From: Odoribacter sp. UBA944
GTDB lineage: Bacteria > Bacteroidota > Bacteroidia > Bacteroidales > Marinifilaceae
Reading direction: 5' to 3'
Assembly (NCBI GenBank): GCA_002293375.1
Contig: DBDA01000031.1
Coordinates: 1,006-31,025 of the forward strand
DNA length: 30,020 nt
Part shown: in pieces, positions 7,222 through 15,260 of the stretch
How the letters are laid out: each line of letters opens with the position of its first letter
How positions within the stretch are numbered: the stretch's first letter is position 1
Position numbers and translations under genes: made by a program
The notes under the pieces: model-generated
What the model was told of the DNA's origin: nothing
What the model saw: only the letters and a program-made list of their open reading frames with translations
Databases searched by the model: none

Positions 7222-10200
7222 TTACTCGGCTAAAATAGAGATCTCGGCACCGGAAGCGTAATCCTGCCCGCTCTGTTCGCTCAGGGCGGTAAAACGGATG
7301 TAGCGGGCTTTCACCGGTTGCGCGAACTCCACCCGCTTCTCCCGGTTGCCCCGGTTGAAACTTCCTTTATGAACAGGCTCTCCCCACTCTTTACCGTCTA
7401 AGCTTACCTGCACGGAATACTCCTTCACATTGCCATTGCTGCCGCTTTGGCGGGGAAGCCAGGTGAACCCCTTGACCGACTTTACTTCGCCGGCATCCAG
7501 GTCTACCCAGTGCGGATACTTGGCCACCGTCACCGAATACATGGTGTGCCAGATGGTGTTCGGATCCCCGTCAACCAGGTAGCGGGCGGAACCACCCTCC
7601 TCGCTGCTGGCGGACACCACCTCAACTGCAATACTCTCGATCTTTCCGAACTTTGCACTTGTTTTGACAGCAGGATTCTCCTTAAACCAGGCCGAAACCG
7701 CTCCCCCTTCCCGCAACGGAACGGGTTGCGTATACTCCTTCGCCTTCCCGTTGTTGACGGAATAGTAGACAACCGCCTCTCCCCGTTGGTGTGGGAACTC
7801 TACGAATCCGGCGCGGTTCCGGGTAATGGAGAGCGGAAGCTCTCCGGCCGGGACCACATTGGCCGTTGCAGCCAGGTTAGACACACCGCCGGAGGACGGC
7901 CGGATGATAAAACCCGTGTGGTGATATCCTGCATACACCCGGTCCGGTTCCAGCGGTCCGCCCTGTCCGCAACTGTTCCCCCCCAGTCCCGTCACCGCCG
8001 CATCCAGGTGGAGATACGTATCTCCGGCCGGAGGCAATTGGAAGGGGTGGGGAGCCAGCGTCAGGTCTAACGCCGCGTAGGGCAGTGCGGAAACAGAGAG
8101 CCGGTCCGCGGCCACAAATACCGCTCCGTTGCCGCCGGGGCCGGTAAGGGCGCACCAGCGTACATCTTCGTGATTCCCCATGTCTTGTGGCTTCGGGAAG
8201 CCGACAAACTCTCCGGCCACCGTACTCCGGTACTCCTCAATGAACTGTCCGGTCTTCCGGTCGGCATAGTTATCGGCCGGCCCGCGTCCGTAGTAGGTGA
8301 AATCCGCGTAACGGGCGGGAACCTTCAGAACATACCCGATGCGGGGAAGCACCAGATTGGGTTTGTTGGAAGTAATGCCGGCCTGTAATTCAATAGAGCC
8401 GTCCCGGTAAACCGTCCAGATCTGATTCGTGGTGAACTTGAAGTCATCTTCGCCAAAGGGGCGATCGCTCAACGCTTCGATCCGGTTTCTGCCGGAACTG
8501 GTGCCGCCGTGGATGCTGGCGCCATACGGAGCCTGGGATTCCACCGTAAAGGCCAGCGCGATCGTACCGTCCTTCTTTTCAATGATCTTCCCGTCCGTGG
8601 CTTTGTGCTGCAGGTTGTACAACCCATTCTCAAACCAGCCGGAATAGGCCCAGTTGTCATTGTTTACAAAGGCCCGGAACGCGTCCAGCCTCGGGCCGTT
8701 CCCACCGGCGATAATCGTATCTTGTCCATAAACCAGACTGTGAATAGTCCCGGTGGAGAAATCGAATTTCACCTCGAAACCCTCTCCCGCAATGGTGCGG
8801 ACCGGTTCGTTGGACTTTACATACTTCAATCTGCCACCACTTGCCGACACTCCGGCCACAGAGGGATGCTCTGCCGTTTTCAGCAAGAGCTGCTCTTCCG
8901 CCTGTACAAACCCTCTCTTTGCCCAAGGCATATCCTGCTTCAGCCGGAACTGGAACTTGACAAAATACTCCGAACCGGCGTTCAACTCGTTGTAATCGTA
9001 AGGAGTTCTGACAGTCAGCCGGGTATGGGCGGGGATCGTTCCGGTCAGCAACTCCCCGGACCGGATCATCTTCCCCTCTTCCCACAACGAATAAAGTACA
9101 TCGTAACCGGAAAGGTCTTCGAAATAATTCTTATTAAAGATCTCGAATGTGCCTTCAGTCAGGGAAACCGGCGTCACCCCGATATACTGGTACACCTTTT
9201 TCACCTCAAAGTACTGGGGTTTCGGTTGGAGATCGGCAAAAACAATTCCGTTCATCACGAACTGCCCGTCATTCGGCGTATCGCCAAAATCGCCGCCGTA
9301 CCCCATATACCGTTTTCCGCTCTCCTTGTCGTAATTGTAAATCGCCTGGTCCACCCAGTCCCAGATCGCACCCCCGCAGAAAAAATTGGTGGACTCAATG
9401 GCTTCCCAGTAATCAATCAGGTTGCCGACCGCATTTCCCATAGAATGGGCGTACTCCGATATGTGGAACGGGTATTTGATCCGGGCGGTTCCTTTAACCG
9501 CATTACGCATCCACGCAATGGAAGGATATTGATTGGAGCCCATGTCCACAATGCTGTTGTTCCGTTCATACTGTACGGGTCGGGTGGTATCCGCCTTTTT
9601 CAAGGCGTTGTAAGCCGTTACAAAAGTGTTACCGGGGCCGGCTTCGTTTCCCAGCGACCAGATCACGATAGAGGCGTGGTTCTTCGTAGCGTGCACCATC
9701 TCCAGTACACGGGCGACATGGGCATTCTCCCACTCCGCCGGGTGGGAAAGCGAGGCCTCCCCGTAGTAATATTCGTGGGATTCTATATTGGCTTCGTCTT
9801 CCAGGTAAATCCCGTACTTGTCGCACAGGTAATACCAATAGGGAGCAGCAGGGTAGTGGGAGTTTCGTACGTGGTTGATGTTGGCCTGTTTCATCAACAT
9901 CACCTCTTTCTCCATCTGCTCCCGCGTAATGGCGTGCCCTCTTTCAGGAGAACTTTCGTGGCGGTTTACCCCTTTCAGCTTCACCGGCTTCCCGTTGATG
10001 TAATAATACCGTCCTGCCAAACCGAACTCATCCTCCGAAGCGGGCGTATCCCGGATCTCCACTTTCCGGAAACCAACGATCGTCGAGATGGTCTCCACCG
10101 TCCGGTCCCGGTTATCTTTCAGTTCGGCAACCAATGTATAGCGCCAGGGGGCCTCGGCCGACCATTTCTTCGGCGCAGCAAGCGTCAACACCGCCCGGGC

Positions 10201-11244
10201 CGCCTCCGCCGTTTCTCCGGCGGGAACCTGTCCTGCTTCCACAGTAGTCATTGCACCAGGCACCGGTTTGTTGGCATCCGAGTAGAGCTCGTTTTCAAAA
10301 AGGCTATATACAATGCGATAGCCCTTGGCCGCTTTTTTAGTAAAATTGCGGACGTCCGCTTCAATGGTCAGGGAGCCGTCCGTATAGCTTTGATCCAGAT
10401 CGGGGGTCACCTTCAAATCCCGGATATGCACCTTCGGGACAGCGTGCAGGGCAACCGTCCGGAAAATACCCGGCAAGCGGAACATATCCTGCGACTCCAG
10501 GAAAGAACCGTCGGAACTCCGGTAGACTTCGGCGGCAACGGTATTTTTCCCCGGCCGGAGGTATGGGGTAATATTAAAAGAAGCGGCATTGCGCGAATTT
10601 TTAGAGAATCCGACATACTTCCCGTTGATCCAGAGGTAAAAAAAGGAGTCGGTCCCGTCGAACTGGATCAATATCTCCCGTCCTTCCCAACTCTGCGGGA
10701 TCTCGAAATCCCGGCGGTAGGAACCCACCTCGTTGCGGTGTTTATACGTCGTCCACGTGGCGGGCGGCGTGCGCATAACGCCTCCCCGCCAATCGTCCGC
10801 CGCCACCTTGTGCTGGAAAATAACCGGCTGATTTACGTAAATAGGAACACCGTATTTCAGGCTACCGTCTTTTTGGATCCCGAACACATTCCAGTTAGAA
10901 GGCACCGGGATCCGGTCCCAGCCCGATACGTCAAACTCCGGCTGGTAAAACGTTTTCGGCCGGGAGTCGGGATCGGGCGCCCAGTTAAAATGCCACTCCC
11001 CGTTTAACGAGAGCCGGAAAGGCGTATGTTCGGGCAGCACTTTCCGGGCGCTTGCCACATCCGGGAAAGAGAAAAACCAGGCGCGGGGCTGCTCCTTGTT
11101 CAAGGCCAGGTTTTCGGGGGATTCCCACTCGTTACCGGCGGGAGCCTCCGCCGAACCATAGTGATAGCCCTGCAAAGGAGGTTGCACGGCAAAGAGTTGC
11201 GCTGCCAGACAGCAAAAAATGCAAACAGATACAATTCGATACAT
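7222..11244 (-). CDS. Secreted GH2 beta-galactosidase with C-terminal discoidin-like domain
   Basis: A 1340-residue LacZ-type glycoside hydrolase of family 2 that releases terminal beta-galactose. The start ATG at 11244 gives a signal peptide (MYRIVSVCIFCCLAAQLFA), so it acts in the periplasm or at the surface; a longer upstream reading runs into the aldolase gene. The sugar-binding and immunoglobulin-like domains precede the catalytic barrel. The acid/base is Glu534 in SLGNEAG and the nucleophile is Glu597 in SEYAHSMGN, both as in LacZ. The LacZ small-chain beta-sandwich follows (about 870-1130). It is about 300 residues longer than E. coli LacZ. The extra part includes a chitobiase-C-like stretch (about 1140-1200) and an F5/8-type C (discoidin-like) domain (about 1207-1340), probably for carbohydrate binding. 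It may be cotranscribed with the aldolase upstream. The natural substrate could be a host or plant galactoside. Confidence 0.93.
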   Translation of the reverse strand: MYRIVSVCIFCCLAAQLFAVQPPLQGYHYGSAEAPAGNEWESPENLALNKEQPRAWFFSFPDVASARKVLPEHTPFRLSLNGEWHFNWAPDPDSRPKTFYQPEFDVSGWDRIPVPSNWNVFGIQKDGSLKYGVPIYVNQPVIFQHKVAADDWRGGVMRTPPATWTTYKHRNEVGSYRRDFEIPQSWEGREILIQFDGTDSFFYLWINGKYVGFSKNSRNAASFNITPYLRPGKNTVAAEVYRSSDGSFLESQDMFRLPGIFRTVALHAVPKVHIRDLKVTPDLDQSYTDGSLTIEADVRNFTKKAAKGYRIVYSLFENELYSDANKPVPGAMTTVEAGQVPAGETAEAARAVLTLAAPKKWSAEAPWRYTLVAELKDNRDRTVETISTIVGFRKVEIRDTPASEDEFGLAGRYYYINGKPVKLKGVNRHESSPERGHAITREQMEKEVMLMKQANINHVRNSHYPAAPYWYYLCDKYGIYLEDEANIESHEYYYGEASLSHPAEWENAHVARVLEMVHATKNHASIVIWSLGNEAGPGNTFVTAYNALKKADTTRPVQYERNNSIVDMGSNQYPSIAWMRNAVKGTARIKYPFHISEYAHSMGNAVGNLIDYWEAIESTNFFCGGAIWDWVDQAIYNYDKESGKRYMGYGGDFGDTPNDGQFVMNGIVFADLQPKPQYFEVKKVYQYIGVTPVSLTEGTFEIFNKNYFEDLSGYDVLYSLWEEGKMIRSGELLTGTIPAHTRLTVRTPYDYNELNAGSEYFVKFQFRLKQDMPWAKRGFVQAEEQLLLKTAEHPSVAGVSASGGRLKYVKSNEPVRTIAGEGFEVKFDFSTGTIHSLVYGQDTIIAGGNGPRLDAFRAFVNNDNWAYSGWFENGLYNLQHKATDGKIIEKKDGTIALAFTVESQAPYGASIHGGTSSGRNRIEALSDRPFGEDDFKFTTNQIWTVYRDGSIELQAGITSNKPNLVLPRIGYVLKVPARYADFTYYGRGPADNYADRKTGQFIEEYRSTVAGEFVGFPKPQDMGNHEDVRWCALTGPGGNGAVFVAADRLSVSALPYAALDLTLAPHPFQLPPAGDTYLHLDAAVTGLGGNSCGQGGPLEPDRVYAGYHHTGFIIRPSSGGVSNLAATANVVPAGELPLSITRNRAGFVEFPHQRGEAVVYYSVNNGKAKEYTQPVPLREGGAVSAWFKENPAVKTSAKFGKIESIAVEVVSASSEEGGSARYLVDGDPNTIWHTMYSVTVAKYPHWVDLDAGEVKSVKGFTWLPRQSGSNGNVKEYSVQVSLDGKEWGEPVHKGSFNRGNREKRVEFAQPVKARYIRFTALSEQSGQDYASGAEISILAE

Positions 11245-11282
11245 GGTGTTGAAAAAATAAGGTAAACAACGGAAACAAGAGA

Positions 11283-11318
11283 GTTCCCGGAAGCTCACGT
11301 ATAAGCGCTTCCGGGAAC
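11283..11318 (-). terminator. Perfect hairpin between aldolase and beta-galactosidase
   Basis: GTTCCCGGAAGC (11283-11294) pairs with GCTTCCGGGAAC (11307-11318), a 12-bp perfect stem with a 12-nt loop, 8 nt after the aldolase stop. On the minus strand only a broken T-rich tail follows. It may therefore be a partial terminator or an mRNA-stabilising processing structure rather than a full stop. Confidence 0.55.
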
Positions 11319-11326
11319 GGGGATAC

Positions 11327-12322
11327 TTAGCCGACAGTGTTGGCACTGCCCAACACATCGGTCAGTTTGTGCTTATACAGCTCTTTCAGGGAGTCGCGGG
11401 CCGGCCCCAAATATTTCCGGGGATCGAATTCCGCCGGCTGCAGGGCGAACACCTCCCGTATAGCCGCCGTCATGGCCAAACGGCCGTCGGAATCGATGTT
11501 GATCTTACAAACGGCCGACTTAGCGGCTTTCCGCAACTGCTCTTCCGGAATACCGATGGCGTCTTTCAACGCACCACCGTATTTGTTGATGATGGCCACT
11601 TTGTCCTGCGGGACCGAAGAGGCGCCGTGCAGCACGATCGGAAATCCAGGGATCCGCTTTTCGATCTCCTCCAGAATATCGAAACGGAGCGGGGGCGGTA
11701 CCAGTACACCCTCTGCGTTGCGGGTGCACTGCTCGGGCTTGAACTTATTCGCTCCGTGGGAAGTCCCGATAGAGATCGCCAACGAATCCACACCGGTTTT
11801 GCTGACAAAATCCTCCACCTCTTCCGGACGGGTATAAGTGTGGTGTTCGGCCGAAACCTCGTCTTCCACACCGGCCAACACGCCGAGTTCCCCCTCCACG
11901 GTCACATCGAATCGGTGGGCGTACTCCACCACCTTTTTGGTCAGGGCGACGTTCTCTTCGTAAGAGTGGTGGGAGCCGTCGATCATCACGGAAGAGAAGC
12001 CCATATCGATACAGCTTTTGCAAAGTTCAAACGTATCTCCGTGGTCCAGATGCAACACAATCGGCACGGAGAGTCCGAGCTCTTTGGCATACTCCACGGC
12101 CCCCTGCGCCATGTAGCGCAACAGGGTCTGGTTGGCGTATTTGCGGGCGCCGCTGGACACCTGCAGGATCACCGGCGATTTACACTCCACCGAAGCGGCC
12201 ACAATCGCCTGCATCTGCTCCATGTTGTTGAAATTAAAAGCGGCAATGGCGTACTTGCCGGCCATCGCCTTTTTAAACAGCTCCCGGCTGTTCACTAATC
12301 CCAGATCTTTGTAATGAACCAT
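11327..12322 (-). CDS. fba: Class II fructose-1,6-bisphosphate aldolase
   Basis: A 331-residue zinc-dependent aldolase that reversibly cleaves fructose-1,6-bisphosphate to glyceraldehyde-3-phosphate and dihydroxyacetone phosphate in glycolysis and gluconeogenesis. The signature HLDHGDTFELC holds the catalytic Asp and zinc-binding His region (residues 91-101). The second conserved block is SVMIDGSHHSYEEN (111-124). The phosphate- and metal-binding motifs IGTSHG (185-190) and LHGASSVP (231-238) are also intact. The start ATG at 12322 is chosen because MVHYKDLGLV begins the conserved domain; a longer reading frame upstream runs through the promoter. A hairpin and then the beta-galactosidase gene follow on the same strand. 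Related class II aldolases (tagatose type) are possible but less likely. Confidence 0.95.
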   Translation of the reverse strand: MVHYKDLGLVNSRELFKKAMAGKYAIAAFNFNNMEQMQAIVAASVECKSPVILQVSSGARKYANQTLLRYMAQGAVEYAKELGLSVPIVLHLDHGDTFELCKSCIDMGFSSVMIDGSHHSYEENVALTKKVVEYAHRFDVTVEGELGVLAGVEDEVSAEHHTYTRPEEVEDFVSKTGVDSLAISIGTSHGANKFKPEQCTRNAEGVLVPPPLRFDILEEIEKRIPGFPIVLHGASSVPQDKVAIINKYGGALKDAIGIPEEQLRKAAKSAVCKINIDSDGRLAMTAAIREVFALQPAEFDPRKYLGPARDSLKELYKHKLTDVLGSANTVG

Positions 12323-12382
12323 AATCGTTATTTTTGTTGTAAATAGATTGTTTTCGCACTGTAATGAACCTGTAAAATCCCT

Positions 12383-12390
12383 CAAAAATA
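12383..12390 (-). promoter_or_regulatory. -7 promoter element of fba
   Basis: The minus strand reads TATTTTTG, an exact TAnnTTTG match, 61 nt from the fba start codon. It implies a leader of about 55 nt. Confidence 0.5.
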
Positions 12391-12447
12391 CAAAATAACT
12401 CCGGAAAGCCGCACATCTTTTCCCCTTCGTACACAATAGAAAAAATC

Positions 12448-12550
12448 GTGAATTAAAGCCAAAAACACCTATTCATTCACGGATATTTAAACTATTTCAG
12501 TGAATTAAAATCAAAAACACACATTTATTCACGGAAAAATAAAGATTATT
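12448..12550. repeat. Tandem 52-bp imperfect repeat with GTGAAT/ATTCAC dyads upstream of fic
   Basis: Two copies, beginning at 12448 and 12500, share GTGAATTAAA, CAAAAACAC and ATTCACGGA at matching positions. Each copy carries an internal dyad: CGTGAAT with ATTCACG in the first, and the equivalent pair in the second. The array is AT-rich, stands directly upstream of the fic -7 element (12554-12561), and fits a duplicated operator for a DNA-binding regulator. Confidence 0.7.
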
Positions 12551-12553
12551 TCC

Positions 12554-12561
12554 TAACTTTG
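12554..12561 (+). promoter_or_regulatory. -7 promoter element of the Fic gene
   Basis: TAACTTTG matches TAnnTTTG exactly. Transcription would begin around 12567, about 30 nt before the ATG at 12598. This excludes the TTG at 12559 as a start. Confidence 0.6.
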
Positions 12562-12579
12562 CTGCCGGACAATACCTGT

Positions 12580-12598
12580 ATTTTTAAACAGACTCTTA
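12580..12598 (+). repeat. Dispersed 19-nt motif, copy 2
   Basis: ATTTTTAAACAGACTCTTA here is identical over all 19 bases to 19523-19541. It lies in the fic mRNA leader and its last base is the A of the start codon. Confidence 0.6.
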
Positions 12599-13518
12599 TG
12601 CTTACGCAAACCAAAAAAGAGAACCTGGGCAAATTGAAATTGGAGTACGAACAACTGCGCGCTTCACACGACGATTTACTGAAAATGATAGCCGAATCGG
12701 AACTGCCCGAAATGGTCTATAACTCCAATGCCATTGAAAACTCCACGCTTACGCTCAAGGAAACCGAAAAAATCCTGTTGGCACAGGCATTGATGCGCGA
12801 TGTTTCGTTGCGCGAAACATACGAGGCCACCAACCTGGCGCGTGTAATAAAATATCTTTGGACACGCCCGAACTACGAACTTTCGGTCGAAAACTTTGAA
12901 CTCTTGCACCAAATGCTGCTCGGCGGTATAAACGACGATTATGCTGGGCGTATCCGTCGCTCCGGCGAATACGTGCGCGTAGGTTGGCACATTGCGCCTG
13001 CGCCTGAATGGGTAAAATCCATGCTCGAAGACAGTATACACCAATACAACAGTAACGATAACTATTTTTTGGAAAAGATCGCCGAGTTTCATTTACAATT
13101 TGAAACCATACACCCCTTTTGCGACGGCAACGGACGAATGGGGCGCCTGATCATCAACCTGCAATTAGCCGCCTTGGGCTATCCGCCCGTGATTATCCGG
13201 AACAAGGGAAAAAGAGAAGAATACTACCCGATCTTTGACGAATGGCGCGACAAGCACAAGCCGGATAAATTTTCCGATTACCTCTACTTGGCACTCTCCG
13301 AATCATTCCACAAGCGGCTTGCCTATTTACGGGGCAGCGAAATTGTAAAACTCTCGGACTACATTAAGCAAAACGCTTTAAACGCCTCCGCAACAACCAA
13401 TGCGGCCAAACGGCAAACCATTCCCGCTTTCCGTCAGGAAGGCATTTGGCGAATAGGCTGCTTTACCACCGGATCTCCTCCAAACCGTGCTCGCGCAGGT
13501 ACTGATTGGCGCGGCTAA
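12598..13518 (+). CDS. Fic-family protein AMP-transferase with C-terminal DNA-binding-like segment
   Basis: A 306-residue Fic protein; such enzymes transfer AMP from ATP to hydroxyl groups of target proteins. The catalytic motif HPFCDGNGRMGR (172-183) is complete. An N-terminal SNAIEN (43-48) fits the inhibitory [S/T]xxxE[G/N] helix, making it a self-restrained class II member. A flexible-flap region (about 110-140) precedes the active site. Residues 249-287 (EIVKLSDYIKQNALNASA...KRQTIPAFRQEG) resemble a small helix-turn-helix module, consistent with autoregulation through the duplicated dyads upstream. After IWRIG the last 19 residues are low-complexity and run 56 nt into the convergent ung gene, suggesting the original end was lost. 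The start at 12598 is set by the promoter position. The target protein is unknown. Confidence 0.9.
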   Translation: MLTQTKKENLGKLKLEYEQLRASHDDLLKMIAESELPEMVYNSNAIENSTLTLKETEKILLAQALMRDVSLRETYEATNLARVIKYLWTRPNYELSVENFELLHQMLLGGINDDYAGRIRRSGEYVRVGWHIAPAPEWVKSMLEDSIHQYNSNDNYFLEKIAEFHLQFETIHPFCDGNGRMGRLIINLQLAALGYPPVIIRNKGKREEYYPIFDEWRDKHKPDKFSDYLYLALSESFHKRLAYLRGSEIVKLSDYIKQNALNASATTNAAKRQTIPAFRQEGIWRIGCFTTGSPPNRARAGTDWRG

Positions 13519-14131
13519 ACTGACGGTTGCCGAACCACCCGCCCCGGTTGGCAGAGAGGGGAGAGGGATGCACACACTTCAACACCAAATTCCGCTGCGT
13601 ATCAATATAAGCGCCTTTCCGTTGCGCATACGAACCCCACAACAAAAAAACCAGATTACTTTTCCGGGCCGTCAACTCCCGGATCACCGCATTGGTAAAC
13701 GTCTCCCACCCTTTGTCCTGATGCGAACCCGCCTGATGCGCCCGCACCGTCAACGTAGCGTTCAGCAAAAGCACCCCCTGCTCCGCCCACCGCTCCAAAT
13801 TACCCGAAACAGGGACCGGAAGCCCCAGATCAGACTCGATCTCCTTAAAGATATTTTGCAGCGAAGGGGGTTGCGGCACCCCCTCCGGGACCGAAAAACA
13901 GAGCCCGTGGGCCTGTCCGGGGCCGTGATAAGGATCCTGCCCCAGAATCACCACTTTGGTTTTCTCCACCGGGCAGCGGTCAAAAGCGTTAAAGATCCGC
14001 TTCCCCGGAGGAAATACCGGACGGAAAGCGTACTCGCTCCGCACAAAAGCGATCAGTTCGGAAAAATAAGGTTTTTCAAACTCCTCCTTCAACAACTCCT
14101 TCCACGAAGGTTCAATCTTCACATCAGCCAT
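13463..14131 (-). CDS. ung: Uracil-DNA glycosylase, family 1
   Basis: A 222-residue base-excision-repair enzyme that removes uracil from DNA. The catalytic water-activating Asp66 is in GQDPYHGPGQAHG (64-76). The uracil-recognition segment LLLNATLTV (121-129) and the DNA-intercalation motif HPSPLSANRG (188-197) are both intact. Length matches the family (about 220-230). It starts 1 nt after the stop of the upstream glutaminyl cyclase-like gene, so it is probably translated from the same mRNA as cysS and that gene. Its 3' end overlaps the Fic gene tail to tail by 56 nt. No separate promoter was seen. Confidence 0.97.
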   Translation of the reverse strand: MADVKIEPSWKELLKEEFEKPYFSELIAFVRSEYAFRPVFPPGKRIFNAFDRCPVEKTKVVILGQDPYHGPGQAHGLCFSVPEGVPQPPSLQNIFKEIESDLGLPVPVSGNLERWAEQGVLLLNATLTVRAHQAGSHQDKGWETFTNAVIRELTARKSNLVFLLWGSYAQRKGAYIDTQRNLVLKCVHPSPLSANRGGWFGNRQFSRANQYLREHGLEEIRW

Positions 14132-14132
14132 T

Positions 14133-15260
14133 TCAGCGGGTATTTACTTTGATCTCAAACAAATAAGGCCACCGTTTCCCGGTAACGAAAACCGTTCCCG
14201 TCTCCGGGTTCCAGGCAATGCCGTTCAACACATCGTCGCTATCATCCAATCGGCGACGCTCGGCAGCGGTCAGGATACCGCTCAGGTCCAGGTCCGCTTT
14301 CACCACCCCGCTCTCCGGATCGATCAGCACAATCCGGTCGCTCATCCAGACATTGGCCCAAACCAAACCCTCAATCACCTCCAATTCATTCAAATTGGCC
14401 ACCGGGCCGTTGTGGTCGCAGACCTCCGTTGTCCCGGTCACCCCGAAACCGGCGGGATTGATGCGATACAGCCGGTGGGAACCATCGCTCAGGAGCAAGC
14501 CGTCGTTATACGTCGCCAACCCCCATCCCTGCGTCTGGTAAGTAAAAGTCGCCTCCGGCGAAAAAGTATTCAGGTCATACACAAACCCCTTTCCGGAGGT
14601 CCAGGTCAACTGATAGATCTTGCCGTGCAACGCCGCAATCCCCTCCCCGAACAGTTTCGGATCGATGCTGAGGCTGTTGAGCACTTTACCGCTCCGCAGC
14701 TCCGTTTTGCGGATGCCGGACGCTCCGTACTGTCCGGTACCCTCGTACAGAAAACCGTCCAAGTAGAACAACCCCTGGGTATACGCTTTCGGATCGTGCG
14801 GAAACTTATTGACAACCTCGTACCCGTACCGGACAGGAGCTTTGTCCGGCACCACCATCACCGGTTGCGAAACAACAGACGGTTGCCTCCCGGGGTAGAA
14901 CATCTCGATCCGGAGGGCCCCGCTCCCGATCTTTGTTTCCGGCACAGTCACCGTGCAGCGCTTCACCTCCTTGCCCATTGTGTGGAGCAACGCCCCGTTC
15001 AGGTAAACCCGGGCGGAATCCATCGGCGTCCCCCCACTGTTTTCAAAAGCCACCTCCAGCGGCCCGTGCCACACCGCCCGGGCACTCCTTTCGGGCGCCG
15101 TGATCCGGACCGGCTTCACCTGCTTGGGACTCTCAACGGGCAAAGCGCTGTTGGCCGCCTGCTTCGGTTTGCCGTTCCCGCAGGCAACCGGCAACAAAGG
15201 CAGCCACCAAACCAACAGGCAAGTCAACAGGCCGCCGCTTCTATTCAATCTCCCACTCAT
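14133..15260 (-). CDS. Glutaminyl-peptide cyclotransferase-like lipoprotein
   Basis: A 375-residue exported protein. The N-terminus is a hydrophobic signal ending in LPVACG with Cys27, consistent with a lipoprotein although the lipobox is imperfect. A linker and an immunoglobulin-like stretch (about 50-135) precede a beta-propeller-type domain (about 140-375). That domain contains KFPHDPKAYTQGLFY and LYEGTGQYG, hallmark words of the plant/bacterial glutamine cyclotransferase family, plus AWNPETGTVFVTGKRWPYLF near the end. Such enzymes convert N-terminal glutamine to pyroglutamate, which protects exported proteins; in Bacteroidota that role fits lipoproteins and secreted proteins with N-terminal Gln. 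The start overlaps the cysS stop by 20 nt, indicating translational coupling. Confidence 0.88.
   Translation of the reverse strand: MSGRLNRSGGLLTCLLVWWLPLLPVACGNGKPKQAANSALPVESPKQVKPVRITAPERSARAVWHGPLEVAFENSGGTPMDSARVYLNGALLHTMGKEVKRCTVTVPETKIGSGALRIEMFYPGRQPSVVSQPVMVVPDKAPVRYGYEVVNKFPHDPKAYTQGLFYLDGFLYEGTGQYGASGIRKTELRSGKVLNSLSIDPKLFGEGIAALHGKIYQLTWTSGKGFVYDLNTFSPEATFTYQTQGWGLATYNDGLLLSDGSHRLYRINPAGFGVTGTTEVCDHNGPVANLNELEVIEGLVWANVWMSDRIVLIDPESGVVKADLDLSGILTAAERRRLDDSDDVLNGIAWNPETGTVFVTGKRWPYLFEIKVNTR

Noticed and set aside
8509..11007. An 832-codon plus-strand frame opposite the beta-galactosidase
   Set aside because: Its translation has no recognisable motif and mirrors the GH2 gene, so it is an antisense shadow.
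11245..11358. A 38-residue N-terminal extension of the beta-galactosidase
   Set aside because: It would run through the aldolase stop codon and the hairpin. The signal peptide begins at the ATG at 11244.
12310..12370. Direct repeat TGTAATGAACC (12310-12320 and 12360-12370) around the fba start
   Set aside because: Only 11 nt, one copy is coding, and no dyad or further copies. It could be chance.
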